Assembly (NCBI GenBank): GCA_003313425.1
Contig: NHZP01000026.1
Span: 434,001-498,000 of the forward strand
Source of the DNA: Pseudopyrenochaeta lycopersici
Lineage: Eukaryota; Ascomycota; Dothideomycetes; Pleosporales; Pseudopyrenochaetaceae
Length of the DNA stretch: 64,000 nt
Reading direction: 5' to 3'
How positions within the stretch are numbered: the first letter of the stretch is position 1; each line of letters opens with the position of its first letter. The notes beneath the pieces were generated by a model, which was not told the DNA's origin, did no database searches, and saw only the letters and a list, made by a program, of their open reading frames with translations. The translations under genes and the position numbers were made by a program. This document shows positions 1-12,167 of this stretch, in pieces.

Positions 1-3000
1 TTCGTGTCGCCAGAGTTCCTCGTATGCCACCTGGCGTTGGGCAGGAGACCACTGGTTTGGACCGACTGCTGTGGCCGAGCCACGAAAGAACCAAGAGTAT
101 ATCAATAACGCTCCAAGGAAGGCGATCATGATCTGTGGCGTGAAGAGGGATTCCAATATATCTGCAACCGGGCCCAGCAGACTGCGCAGGGGATCCAAAA
201 GCCCCCAGTCGCTCTGCTTTGCTTGATTGGCAGGAGTAGGAGCCGCGGCCGGCGCTGGTGCTTCGTCCAGGATCGGGGCTTTGGAACGCTTCTTAGACTT
301 CACACCCTTTGCTGGGGCCTTGAGCGGTCCCGCTTTGGCGCTCACGGCGGTGCGGAGAGCAGCTGTAAGGGATGTTGCATACGACATCTGGCCATCGTTT
401 GCGCCTTTTTCGATAGGTCCTACAGCATGTCAGTACACCTCAAACGAAACCTGGAAGATCTTATTGTGAAACTCACCCCTCAGCCAACTCTTGCCGCTCC
501 ACTCCACCGTGAATGTCATGATCAGTCGCGTGCTATTTCCTGGACCCCACATGAGGCAGTACCTGGTCTTGGTGAGGAAAATGTTGCCGCTGGGTACATC
601 GGGAGTTGCTGTGCTACACAGGACGCAAACTGCCTTTTCCAAGTCGAACTGTTCGAGAGTCATGGCAATATTGCACTTTGTCTGCCGCGGTCCAACCGGG
701 GCAGACAATGGCTTGATGTAGGAGAAATTGAAAGTCTTCTTGTCTTCTCCGAGTCCCTTCTTGTCATCTTCCATCTGTAGATCCGAAGACTTTTGGTCCT
801 CGATCAGCCACTTCCGCATGAAGACGCCAGATGCGGGCCCAAACATAAGACTGTAGACTTTACCCAGGGGTGCTGGGATCGTGGTATCAATGAGGAGCTT
901 GTCGTAATGCTGGTCATTGTCTCCGCATTCTGTAGGCACATGTGCCGCCGAGCCGGGGAAGTCTTGTCCCACCGGAGCTCCGTTTGTTGTAGCTTTTGCA
1001 GCTTCGACGACTTCACTTGCGCCCGTAGCTTGTGCGACAGCTCCACTGACCTTCCGAGCATCGCCCGTCACTTCAACCATGTCGCTGCCAGCTACGCTAC
1101 CTTCGCCAGGTTCAGTAAAGCTACCGATGCCGTCATCTTCGTCTGCATCCTCGTCGTACACTTCATCGTCAGAGTCTTGGAGAGAGCCGTCTTCACTGCC
1201 GAGAGATTCTGCTTTTTCTGTCTTATCACCAGTGCCGGACCCGTCGAGAACAACTCCATTGAGCGAAGACTTGAGATTAGGATGAGAGATTTTCCAAATG
1301 CCAATGATCAGATCATACGTGGAATCTCGAGATAGAAATGACGCAAATACGTTTCGGGCGTGGAGAGTCGAGATTACGATAGCATTTGGGAACAGAACGG
1401 CTGTCGACTTCTTCTCCACTGACACAACTTCATCGAAGCTAATGACAAGATTCGTGACCCAGCCCAGGATGTTGCTGGAAAAGCACAGATGCCCTTCCGA
1501 GACGTAAAGACGGCCATGAAGCAAGATTTCTTTCTGGAGGGCTGCACTATAGTCCTCAATAAGGTAATCATCCTCGGGGACGCTTTTGAATAAGTTGTGA
1601 AAGTCTCGGTTTCGTTTGGGTGATGCAACCGCAAATCCAGTTCCATTCAAGCGATTGCCGTTGAGTGCAGCGCTCGGGGCCAATGTAGTTGTACTGGCGC
1701 TGATGGCGGTGCTTGCTGCATTGCCAGTGGTGGCAGAGCTGCCCCTGTGCCGTCTCCGTCTGCCACCGCTGATGCGACTGCGAATGCTGCCTTGTCTTTG
1801 AATTGACGATGCCGCTGGGGAGTCGGTTATTTCGGGTTGGCGTGGAGGTGTTGCTGCGCCTGGACCCGATTGTCCTGAATATGCAGTAAGCGATCGGGGT
1901 CGTTCGGTTTGTATAGACGGAGGTTTATCCGCAGCATAAGCGGCAGACACTGCTTGCGCGGCAGCCATGTCGTCAGCCTTTGCAGCGGCTTCGTCTGCCT
2001 TCATGGTGGTGATGTTGGTCGTAGAGGACATGGGGCTGACTTCGTTGCTTTCTGTGATTCCAAGTTGGGCCAAACTCAAGTTCCCAGATCCAAGAGTTTC
2101 AACAGCAGGTCTACGCTTCTCGGTACCCCCGCTCACGGCTGAATCTGCTTTTTCCGGGCCAATGACTACTTCTTCAGTCTTGTCTTCCTGCTTATTTTCG
2201 TCCTCCTTTTGTTGTTGCTGGCCGGGCTTGTTCTTGCCGGGGGCGTTGTTGGTGATGGTATCAGTCAAGTTATTGGCAGCGTTTTGGGCGGCAGAGAAAA
2301 TAGATGCGAAGAATCCACCAGGCCCGCCAGGAGACTGAGGGAGAACGGCGGTCCCACCAGGCGTCTTTGCTTCTTCGGGATGGGGTGTCAAAGGCGCAAT
2401 GGAGGACTGAGAGAGCTTGCTAGGGGCGTTGGAGGCGGAGCGCACGCGTCTGTGCGATATCATGTTCCCCGAAGGGGAGACTACGACGTTTGGAATCGAC
2501 TGTGGATTGCTGTGCTTTGTCTCGTTCTTGGAGCTTGTGGCGTCGGTGGGAGACGAGGCTTTTGCATCGGTGGGGGTGGGTGGGGTCACCAGGGTGGTGG
2601 GAGCATCGAGTAGGTTGGGCGGGGTTGCAGGAATCTGAGTGATGATGCGCTTTGGAGCCGTACCGCGGAGAGATGGGCTCGATTGCGTCTCTTGGCCCGT
2701 ATGTATCTGTGGTGGAGAGGCAGAGATGGGCTCTTCCAACACCTTGGTCTCACGCTTCTTCCCCCCGAACAGCGCACCAAGACCGCCCCCGCTCGTGCTC
2801 GGCCTTGGGCTATCGACGTCGCCTGCTTTCTTTGGAGAGGTAGACCTGCGTGTTGGTGCAAAGGCTTCCCTGAGTTTCCCGACTGGTGATACGCCCCGCT
2901 TACTTGAGGCGACGTCGATGGTCCTCGCGTGGCGGAGGGGACGTTGTTCGGCGGATGTTACGGAATCGACGAGGGTGGCATCTGAGGATTCAAGTGAGTC

Positions 3001-3904
3001 GACCGTCTCGGAGGCGATCAAGGGTGACGACAGGGTCAAGAGTCCGGTATGGGAGTGGTGTGGTGATATGCCGGGTCGCTTGACGGATGGGCTAATTGCC
3101 GGTTAGTCGGGACGCGCAGGCCAAGAGCATACGTATGCAGACAAAGAAAACGGCGAATAAAAGAATGTGGGTATCACGAATGGCGCCCAAAAAAAAAAGA
3201 AAACGAAACAGGGTGAGAAGGATGGCTAGGAGTGCGTGTGCAAACGGATACGCTGCGGTACGGCTATACGGTGGGGGGAAGTCGGAGGCCAGACTCCATC
3301 TTGGTTCGCACAGACGTCCCTGCTGACGGGGCGCGCCAATGCCACATGGCTGTCCTTGCAAGCACGGGTGAGCGTCGCACCTGCGTAGGATGCTTGACAC
3401 TGACTCTGAGACGGGGTGGGAGAGAAGGAACAAACGTGCGACTTACGGCTCTGGATCCGAGTCCTCGGTGAGCAGACTGCTGGGGACGCTTTTGGCCAGC
3501 CCCAGCGAGTCGGTGCTCTGGGACAGCGGATCCGCGTCCGGCAGCCTGACGTCAGGCACCGGCGGGATCTCTTCGCTGGAGTCGAAGTGGGAGAGGTCGC
3601 TCTGGCTGTCCGTCTTGGAGCGCTTCTTGGCCCTGCCCTTGAACATCCTCGACATGCGCATGCGGTGTGGAGACGACGTGTCGCTGCGGCCGTCGTCGGA
3701 ATTGCGACTCTTGAGCCGCTCCCTGGCGCCGTCGGTCGACTTGCGCAAGTCGTCGCCGGGGTTCTCGCTGCTTGCGACTGAGACGGTGGAAGACTCTGGG
3801 CCTTTGGATGGCGAGCGGTAGACGGGCGCAGCCAGCGCGTCGTCGCGGGTCGTCTTGCCCAGCAGCGAATTGACGCTGCTGCGGCGGCGCTCAGTAGTGG
3901 CCAT
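1..3904 (-). CDS. Ysp2/Lam-type sterol transfer protein (GRAM + VASt), 3' partial
   Basis: Three exons are visible: 3904-3447, 3091-477 and 419-1 (running off the window). The introns 3446-3092 and 476-420 have GTAAGT/GTGAGT donors and AG acceptors, and both joins keep frame. About 1,164 residues are present. The first ~640 are Ser/Pro/Thr-rich and probably disordered. A GRAM domain follows at about 645-755 (HNLFKSVPEDDYLIEDYSAA...GRLYVSEGHLCF). After an acidic linker comes a VASt/START-like domain at about 878-1040 (DTTIPAPLGKVYSLMFG, ending WLRGPIEKGANDGQ across the last intron). A hydrophobic segment lies near 1120-1136 (IMIAFLGALLIYSWFF). This order is that of the Lam/GRAMD1 family, ER-anchored proteins that move sterol at membrane contact sites. 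Family assignment is firm; which paralogue it is cannot be told. The C-terminus is missing. Confidence 0.9.
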
Positions 3905-4369
3905 TGTGGAGGACAGCGTCGGCTCGGGCAGGCGCGGGGTGTGTGTGCAGTCGCTATCTCGTCGTTGCAGTCCTGCCCTTAGGCGTGCATGTCGACGTTG
4001 GCTGCGGGGGGGGCAAGGGTCGATTACGTAGGTGTAGACTCGCGCGATGCTCGAAGCTCGAAGCTGTGTGACCGGGTCGCAATGGCCGTCTGCAGCATGG
4101 TAGATGAGGAGAGACGAAGAGCTGAGAGGCGTTCAGTCAGCCATAGAATGCAGGTGCACAAGTCAGCTCAGGACGGGGATGCTGAAACTCAGCCTCCGCA
4201 CTTTGGTCGTGGTGATGTTTCCCAGTCGCAGTAGCGGCGGGCATGCCGTGTGATCGACTGGCTGCCTGCATGGGTCCACATCCCTGTCGGCCGTCAGAGC
4301 ATCCACGAGAACCCATGGCCACCGCTCGCAATGCGCTGAACATGTCCCCCTCTCGCCTGCACCGCTACT
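3905..4369. other. Divergent intergenic region
   Basis: This 465-bp spacer separates two divergently transcribed genes and must hold both promoters and 5' leaders. It is GC-rich, with a G-run near 4004-4014. I see no clear TATA box, repeat or RNA gene. Confidence 0.5.
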
Positions 4370-6128
4370 ATGGAGTCTGCATATCTCACCCAGGCCCACG
4401 AGCATGTCCGCACCGCTGCCACGGCCACGTTCGACAAGAGCATCGCCACCGCGGGGCAGGAGCATGACCTCGCCGCCGCCGCCTTTCACGATGCCGCCCA
4501 GGACACGCACAACGCCGAGGTAAATTACCAGTTTGTAGTAGCATTGCCCTAGTCTGACCTATACGCAGGCTCTTCGCATCCTGGGCCTCCTCGAGGACCA
4601 CCATCGCAAGCTCGCCGGCCTGATCAAGGAAGCGCCCCGCAAGGAGAGGAAGACGCTCGCTGGCAGCCAGGCTTCTGACAGCTCTGCTGCCTCTACTGCG
4701 CCAAAACCCTCCAACACTCGAGCCGCTTCCTCGTCTACATCCTCTCCGACCCCTCCGACGTCTCGCCGCAGACTGCCCCAGTCATCCATAGCCACTAACC
4801 TCGCCGAGAAGCGCGGTATACCAAGCGGACCGAGGACCACCAGCGGTACGCCTCTAAACGTCGCAGGCGCAATAGTGGCTAGAAACGAGCAACTCTCCAC
4901 ACCCGTCAGAGATCTACTGGCACAGCAGTCACGGAAAGCCGAGCTGAACAAGTCAAAAGAAGCATCCAGGGAGAAAGACGCTTCCCCTCAGCCCGCATCT
5001 CCGCCAGCAGAAGACAACTTCCGCCGCTTCTACTCCGCCTTTGGAGGCGTCATATCCGCTATTTCAGCGCCCCTTGCTTTCACCTCTCTCCCGCTCAATC
5101 CCACCGCACCAACACCAGCCCCCGAACCACCAAAGCCAGCGAAGCCCGCAAAGACAAAGTCAAGGACCCAGTCGCCAGAGGCCTCCAGATCAGTCAAGTC
5201 TTCGGTACCTGACCTCGCTGCTCTTATAAGCAAACCTGCACTGCGTGCTCTACGAGACGATGGTGCACCACCCCTGGGTCCTAATGAAAGCTTCTATCTG
5301 GTGCCAACCTCAGGGGGTACTGTCACATACGCAAGTATCCTGCGCGACCCGAATGCGCCAAATGTGACACAATTAAATCCTATCACCGAAGGCTCCGGAT
5401 CTCTCAAAGGAAGCTCTCATGAAGAATTCGTCGACGCAAGAGAGGATGTTGGCCCACCATCACCGACAGCATCACGACGCCCACGTTCGCGCGGCCAGTC
5501 AACCTCAGGCGTCACAGCACAGCGCACCATCCCCGCAGGCCGAGGCACCGGCCTCAAAACAATGGAAGAGCTAGCCCTCGAGAACGAAACTCTCAAAACC
5601 CTCGTAGATAAACAAGCCAAACGCATCCAAATGTGGGAAACAAACTCGCAAAACTCCTTCAACGCCCTCGCGCAATCCTTCCGTGCCCGCGGCCCCGGCC
5701 GAATGCCAAGTGACCCCAACGCCCTCGCCCACGCCCTCTCGCAAGGCTCCAACGCTGTTCCCGCCCTGCCGTCCCCCCCGCTGCCGAGCCAGCCCACATC
5801 GCCGCGCACCGACGCAGAGCAGGCACGCAGAATCGCCGACCTGGAGGCCCTGCTCGCCAGCCAAACCGCAAAGGTGAACGACCTGATGAGCAACAACGAG
5901 CAGCTTGCAAAGCAGAATGAGAAGAACAGCCAGGTCCTCGGACGCTACCGGGAGCAGTGGGAGAAACTCAAGGCAGGCGCCAGGAAGAAGGAGCAAGAGC
6001 GTCGGGAGAAGCGGGTGGCCGATCTCAAGGCTGGGGAGACGGCAAAGGATAGCGAGAGTGGAGAGGCGACGGGCGATGCAGAGGACAATCCTGATTTGGA
6101 AGAGGAGCCTGCCTTTGGGAAGGCCTGA
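4370..6128 (+). CDS. MIT-like / coiled-coil protein, possible Atg38 (NRBF2-like)
   Basis: Exons are 4370-4519 and 4569-6128. The 49-bp intron has GTAAAT and CGCAG ends and lies in phase 0, so the protein is 569 aa. The N-terminal ~75 residues (from MESAYLTQAHEH through ALRILGLLEDHHRKLAGLIK) form an alpha-helical hairpin pattern like an MIT domain. A long Pro/Ser-rich linker follows. The C-terminal third has two coiled-coil stretches, near LALENETLKTLVDKQAKRIQ and from EQARRIADLEALLASQ to EQWEKLKAGARKKEQ. An N-terminal MIT domain plus C-terminal coiled coil is the layout of Atg38/NRBF2, the regulator of autophagy-specific PI3-kinase complex I. That identity is inference. The exon structure is well supported because the short first exon joins in frame to a long open frame. 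Confidence 0.8.
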
Positions 6129-6488
6129 GTGGGAGCATGATTATGGAAATGTGATGATACCCCTGTATGAAGCTAGTAGTCTAGTTATAAATCAGAAATA
6201 CATTCGAGGTTCTCCTGTTTTTGCACCTCTTTAGCAAGCCAGGTATAGGAACGAAGTCATCTCATCTTGCCTGATTATCCACCAGAAAAAAACCTTTTGC
6301 GTGTATGCACACTCGATTTGGATTGATAATATAATGATTGCTATTCAATTCATATCTAACAAGAAGATCCGCCTCCTCCGTCTTTCAATTTGTCTTTGAA
6401 GCGGTAAATAACGCCAAAACTCGTCCCAAACTCAAAACCCAAACTACCCAAATCCTGCGTGGAAATCCGATACATCTATCACACCCGC
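6129..6488. other. Convergent intergenic region
   Basis: This 360-bp AT-richer spacer lies between two convergent genes and probably holds both 3' UTRs. I see no gene or repeat. Confidence 0.5.
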
Positions 6489-8005
6489 CTAAGCCGCTGC
6501 CGCAATCGGCTTCTGGGTAATAGGCTGGTACGGAGGCGCAACTGGTCCTCCAACAACCACCTCAGGTCCAACTTGTCCCGCAGCGTGGCCCTCAAAATCA
6601 GGCGCAGCAGGGTGCACACCAACACGCTCCTTGCTGAGCAAATCAACTAGAAGCGGGCTGGGCTTGTTGTTCCTGTCCGAGAAGGTGGCCTGTTGCTCCT
6701 TGTACTGTTGGACATTCTCCATGTACTTGTCGAAAAGGTAGGCCGAGTCCAGAGGACCACCCTTGGCTTCCGGATGGAATTGAGCACTGAAGATGGGGCG
6801 CGAGTTATGAATGAGGCCCTCGTTAGACTGATCATTCAGGTTGGTGAAGTACTCCCTCCACTCGCTGGTAAGTGTCAATGGGTCAACCGCGTATCCGTGA
6901 TTCTGCGAGGTAATGTGGCACTTTCCAGTGGTAAGGTCCAGAGCCGGAATGTTGTGGGCACGGTTACCATACTTGAGCTTGATGGTCTTGGCACCGGCAG
7001 CAAGAGCAATAAGCTGGTGGCCCATGCATATGCCCATGACGGGGATCTGGGACGTCTCGAACAACTTGCGGAGGTTGTAAACAGTGGACGTGCAGTGGGT
7101 GGGGTCACCAGGGCCGTTGGAGATGAAGACGCCGTCGAAGTGATGAGCGACCTTGTGGATGGGGTAGTCGAAGGGGAAGCAGGTGACGCTGGCACCACGA
7201 GAGACGAGGCTGCGAAGGATGTTCTCCTTGACACCGCAGTCGATGAGAGCAACGTGCATGTCGCCGAGCGAAGAGCTAACATGGAATGGCGCTTTAGTGG
7301 AGACACGACGGACCAAGTTGATAGCCTCAGGATCAATGTAGGCCTCGTCTTCATCAGCATCATACTCTTCTCCAATGGTGATGCGGGCCAATGAAGAACC
7401 CTGTTCACGGAGGTATGTCACGACCTCACGGGTGTCAACGCCGGAGATGGCAGGGACACCCTCACGGGCACACCACTGGGCAAGAGACTCGACAGCAGTC
7501 CAGTGGCTGTGCTTTAGCGCGTAGTCCTGGACAACGATGCCGGAAGCCTGGATGTTGGGAGACTCAAAGTATCGGAGCAAGCCATGCTCATCGCGAGCGG
7601 CGGAAGGAACGCCGTAGTTGCCAATTAGCGGCTGGGTGAAGACAAGGATCTGACCACGGTAGGAGGGGTCGGTCATAGACTCGGGATATCCAACGAGGGA
7701 GGTGGTGAAGACTGCTTCGCCGGAGATGTTGGTCTTGGCGCCGAAAGACTTGCCGGTGAAGATCGGTCCATTCTAACTGGCGGTGAGTGATGCGGTCAGA
7801 TCTGCGCAGAGCTTGTACGCACCTTGATTGTGAATGTGGCCCTCTCAGTCGAGATGGGAGTAGCCCTGCGTTGAGGGCTGGGGATCTCGCGGGCGGTGTT
7901 TGATTGCACAGTAGCTAGGTAGCGTGCCTGGGCGCGATTCTTTGTAACCTGTCCCAGGACACTCGCGGACCGGACAGTGGAAGGCTTCAACATTTGCGAC
8001 AACAT
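6489..8005 (-). CDS. CPA1: Carbamoyl-phosphate synthase, arginine-specific, small (glutaminase) subunit
   Basis: Exons are 8005-7823 and 7772-6489. The 50-bp intron (GTGCGT...TTAG) joins TFTIK to [11 protein letters not shown]. The protein is 488 aa. The subunit hydrolyses glutamine and passes ammonia to the large subunit (Cpa2) for carbamoyl phosphate in arginine synthesis, in mitochondria in filamentous fungi. The N-terminal ~50 residues are rich in Arg/Ser/Thr and acid-poor, as in mitochondrial targeting peptides. The small-chain fold follows, then a class I glutamine amidotransferase domain with the nucleophile Cys near 310 (MGICMGHQ), the SNGPGDP loop, and the His/Glu pair in AQFHPEA near 390. 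The start is the first ATG after the upstream attenuator ORF; a second ATG four codons later is possible. The leader encodes the arginine attenuator peptide (8064-8355), so translation should be repressed by arginine. Confidence 0.95.
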
Positions 8006-8063
8006 TTTGGGCGGATATGTATTCAAGAGAGGTAATTGTTTCGATAGCGGGTTCGGCAAATTT

Positions 8064-8355
8064 TCAGTTTACTGAGGCCTTCCACAGGTGGTCTGCCAGC
8101 AGAGTCAGTCGAGCTCGCAACGCGCCGATGTTCGGCAGCATCATACCTGAGATGTAGTCCTGCGGTATTCAATTAGCCATGTTCATAAGCAACAAGAGGA
8201 GGAGTGGAGCGTAGGAAAGGAAGCACAGCGCTACCGAGCAGAAATTGGCCGGCGGTGAAGTGACGGTGTGTGCGTTGGATAGATAAGGAACGGCAGGGCG
8301 TGAGGTTGTCGAAGCTACATACCTGGGAAGTAAAGAGTGTCGGAGCAGCACTCAT
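8064..8355 (-). CDS. Arginine attenuator peptide (AAP) uORF of CPA1, three exons
   Basis: The uORF is spliced from exon A 8355-8323 (MSAAPTLFTSQ), microexon B 8159-8147 (13 nt, giving DYIS and the first base of the next Asp) and exon C 8092-8064 (completing DHLWKASVN and stop). That gives 24 residues, the length of the Neurospora arg-2 AAP, with the family core T-S-Q-D-Y-I-S-D-H-L-W. Asp12, known from Neurospora work to be essential for arginine-dependent stalling, is present. Intron 1 (8322-8160, 163 bp) starts GTATGT and has CTAAT before CCGCAG. Intron 2 (8146-8093, 54 bp) starts GTATGA and has CTGAC before GGCAG. The stop lies 58 nt upstream of the CPA1 ATG. By homology, the nascent peptide stalls the ribosome when arginine is high, reducing CPA1 translation and promoting mRNA decay. 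Confidence 0.92.
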
Positions 8356-9409
8356 AAGCGCGGTGGTGGGAGCCAGACGAGGTCAGAAGAAGGCGGGTAT
8401 AGAGAACCCTCTTAGAGATGTGGTGAGAAAGCAGACAGCGTGGAGAATTGTGGGCTTTGATGTGAGTCTTGAGGGTTTATGGACAGCGGCGGGGAGTATT
8501 CTGCAGCCATGGCGCGCCTAACCCGATTGGGCGCCACCAATGACGCAGGTGACAAAATTTCATCTGTCAACGAGGCGATTGGGCCGCGACTTCTTTCAAC
8601 ACCAGAACACGCGCCGGGGATGCGGCAGGAGATACAAAATGAGCAATTGCGAGCCCCACCGTGATGCTATTCTGCCTATACAGTACCCTGCTAGCCCTAC
8701 GTGATTTCAATCTTACAGCAAAAGTTCCCCGCGGCCTTTCGCGGAATGGCCCATTGTCATCAAGCTTGACACAAGCGCTTATCTAGGATTTTGCCTTATC
8801 TCAACGCAATACCTAGGCTCAGCCTCCATCTCTTGATCCTTTCAAGCTCATATTTCATGGCTTCTGTAGAAGATTCAACGCCGTGTAAAAGGGCAATAGT
8901 TTATAAACACTGCCAGCCTTTCCTCATCTCAAGATGAAAGACCCATGTCTCCGATCTCGGCATAATCGGACGCATATATACTTTTCAAGCAGAACGTAAA
9001 CTTGAAGTGTACAACATACGCTGCGGCAAACCTCATAATACTAGCAGCAAGCGGCGCATAAAAAACACTAATAAACGTTATGAGTACAGTCATGCTGTGA
9101 TTCTGGTAATAGTAAGACACGTTCAGCATAGAACTAACGGACACTAAGCCGGATCAAATACAAAGATCCTAACCCCTTGATAGATTCATGTCATTCGTGG
9201 CCGCTTTTCCGTCTCGGGCTACGTCTTTAATATAACCGGCCCATAATGATATTAGACAGCCATCAGACTATGTCTGCACCCAATGTGCTAAGAGCATTCG
9301 CAGAGTCATGGAACAAGGCGTTATTTCGTCATTCTAGAGCAAATATACACAAGAAGAATCATCCTTGCCTAGTAACTTCCATCTTCATCACCATAGACCC
9401 ATTGTCGTT
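8356..9409. other. Intergenic: CPA1 promoter side and 3' flank of the GH3 gene
   Basis: About 1.05 kb. The left part should hold the CPA1 promoter and transcript start; the right part is the 3' flank of the beta-glucosidase gene. Reading frames here are short and show no splice-linked coding pattern. Confidence 0.45.
8463..8468. promoter_or_regulatory. Candidate CpcA/Gcn4-type half site upstream of CPA1
   Basis: TGAGTC followed by T matches six of seven bases of the general amino-acid control element TGA(C/G)TCA. It sits about 110 bp upstream of the AAP start codon. A second 6/7 match lies inside uORF intron 2 (8101-8107). Such short matches occur by chance, so this is only a candidate. Confidence 0.25.
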
Positions 9410-11947
9410 CTATACGGTGATCTTACCCGTCAACCTCACATCCCTCGAACTGGCGCCTACATACACACTGTATTCTCCACTCACCACAGTCCACAGCTTC
9501 GTCTTCTCATCCCAGATACTCAAGTCCCTTCTCCTCAGCTTGAACGTTGCCGTGCCACTTGCACCAACCTCGAGTTTCAACTTCGAGAATCCTCTCAGTT
9601 GCTTAGGTGGCTCACCAGTACTAGCCGGGTAGCCGATGTATAGCTGGGGCACCTCTGCGCCAGCAACGCCACCAGAGTTACGGACCTTCGCTGTAACGGT
9701 GGCAACAGTCTGCCACAAGTCCGCGGGCCCGCCAGGACCCTTGGCCCCAGTTGCTGGGCCAGCACTTGGAGCGCCAGAGATGGTAAGGTCAGAGTACGTG
9801 AAGTTTGTGTAGGAAAGACCGAAGCCGAACTCGTATCTCGGGGCAATGTTCTGCTTGTCGAAATGGCGGTAGTCGATGAAGAGGTTCCAGGAGTTGTCGT
9901 CGCCCGGCGCGATCTTGGTGCCGTAATCTTCAGGCTTTTTGGCAATGGTGTAAGGTAGCTTTCCAGATGGCGATGCTGCGCCGTAGATGATATCGACGAG
10001 GCCGTTGCCGGATTCTTGGCCGGGAAGACCAGCCCAGACTACAGCGACGACATTCGGGTTCTCGATCCACTGCTCCATGATAATCGGACCAACGGAGTGG
10101 ACCACAACGATGGTCTTCTTGTTGACAGCAGCGACGGCCTTGACGAGTTCATTGCCGTTGTGCCATGGATTGAGATCATTTCTGTCGCCAGCATGGCCTT
10201 CGACTGTGATATATTCCTCACCGGCATTGCTGTTGATACATACAACAGCAATTTCAGCATTCTGGGCGGCGCTGGCACCCTGCTGAGCATTGTCGTTTGG
10301 TGAAGAGGTCACCGTAGTTCCGTCCTTTGCCGCTTGGGTCTTGATAGCATCCAGAGGGGCGATGAGATATGGGAACTCGACCGAGCCAGAGCCCCAGCCT
10401 ACAGCCAGGGTACCATCGGTGCAGCCGCGGTCTACACATGCATTTGCGCCCTTGGGGGCGACAATGCTGTCAAGGCCAATGACGGCGATGCTCTTTGGCT
10501 TCTTGAGCGGTAGGGAGGCATTTGTGTTCTTCAGAAGAACGATTCCGTCCCTAGCCATAGCACGGACATTCGTTTTGTGGTTTCCTCCAACATTAAAGTT
10601 GCCAATCTTCCAAGAGTTGAACACCTGTGCAGGGTAATTCTTGTCTTGCCCAAGAAGGTACCACCCGGCCAGGATTCGCTTGACAGCATCATCGACGCGA
10701 GACTGCTTCACTTTGCCGTTGTTGATCGCGGTCTGAAGCTGTGGACCCCAAAGGATGTTACCCTTGTTGAAGTCTGTGCCGGGCATTGTCATGTCCAAGC
10801 CTCCATTTGCGCTACCGACGGTTGTGTGCTGCGCTAGGAGATTTTTAGCTAGAACCGAATCAGACTGAGGCACAAAACTTACCATTCCAATCAGACATGA
10901 CGTATCCGCGGAAGCCAAGTTCATCCTTGAGCAGCTTGTTCATAACGAAGTCGCTCTCGCAAGCCCACTCGCCGTTGACCTTGTTGTAACTACACATGAT
11001 GGCGGCAACATTGCTCTTGATGGCATCCTGGAACGGCCAGATATAAAGCTCTCTCAATACTCTGTCCGGTACATTGGCACTCATAGTAGTCCTTTGGAGC
11101 TCCTGTTCATTGGCAATAAAATGTTTAGCTGTTGCCTGCACGCCGGATTCCTGCATGCCTTCAATAGTTTGGGCCATCATGATGCCCTGTAAGTACGGAT
11201 CCGAACCGAATCCCTCCCAATTGCGGCCTCCTTGCGCAAACTTTCCGAGGGGGCCGGCTGATGGACCGAGTTGGACATGGACACCTAGTTGCTTTGCCTC
11301 AACGCCGAGGAAAGCACCGCGTTCGCGCACTAGATCGATATCCCAGGTGCTGGCGGCGTGGATTCCTGCGGAAAAGGCAGTGACGCCATTGACGTATCGT
11401 ACACCGAGTGGGCCATCTTCATATTGTTAGTAGGGAGACCGATTTAAAGTCTGGTTTTGTTCATTGCTTGTGCAGTTGTTGACGTGGACGATTCAAGCTT
11501 GTTAGATGTAATGTATTCCATCGTTTGTATTCGTCTGTCGATTGTTGTGCAATTACAATGTACGTTTGCAGTAACAGAAACAATAATCTCACCTTGCAGA
11601 CAAAGCGAGGGGAATCCAATCGAGTTGGCGGGACTTGTGTTGCCGACACAATTTCCATTGCTCCAGCTAACGAAATCAGTGCCAGTTTCGAATAGAGTGA
11701 AAGGTAGAAACCCTTACCCGATGCCCGTAACAATACCAATCTTTTCAGATTGTGAGAGCTTTGCTAGAGCCGAAGTCGCTTTGGAATACGCATCATCCCA
11801 GGTGCCAACTGCCTTCTTCGACTTCAACTTATCAGATGGAAGCGCTGTACTAGTAAGCAATTTATTCCGTCCACATTTACTGAGTGACATACCAGAGGCT
11901 TGCGACATTGCAGCTGTAGCTAGCAGAGGAAGAAGAAACCCGCGCAT
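9410..11947 (-). CDS. Secreted GH3 beta-glucosidase
   Basis: Five exons: 11947-11893, 11844-11718, 11666-11593, 11416-10883 and 10833-9410. All four introns are GT-AG and all joins keep frame; the protein is 737 aa. Residues 1-19 are a signal peptide (MRGFLLPLLATAAMSQAS). The GH3 N-terminal barrel shows NCVGNTSP, DGPLGVRYVNGV, the KHF(I)ANEQE motif and the nucleophile Asp near 261 in GYVMSDWNA. The GH3 C-terminal sandwich follows (IAVIGLDS, the VEGHAGDRNDL stretch), then a fibronectin III-like domain ending TGKITV. The enzyme hydrolyses beta-linked glucosides such as cellobiose outside the cell. Substrate preference cannot be read from sequence alone. The 48-bp first intron is a multiple of three without a stop, so an unspliced read would look coding. 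Confidence 0.95.
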
Positions 11948-12167
11948 GCTGCCTGGATGATTTTATACCTACCGCTTCAAAGTGAGGCGACCTGCCGCTT
12001 CTTTCTTGGGACACACACATGTTAAGTACCTACTTCTTGCTTCACTCGGAAGTTTGCCGGCCGACGAAATTGTGCTCTTCAGATTGTTCACTTGGCCCAT
12101 CTTGGAATATACTCATACTAGCCTCAGCCTGTCGAATAACCTGAGAAGACCCCCTTACCATGACGCT

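Noticed and set aside
6693..7394. Long open frame antisense to CPA1
   Set aside because: It is a shadow of a strongly conserved coding region on the other strand.
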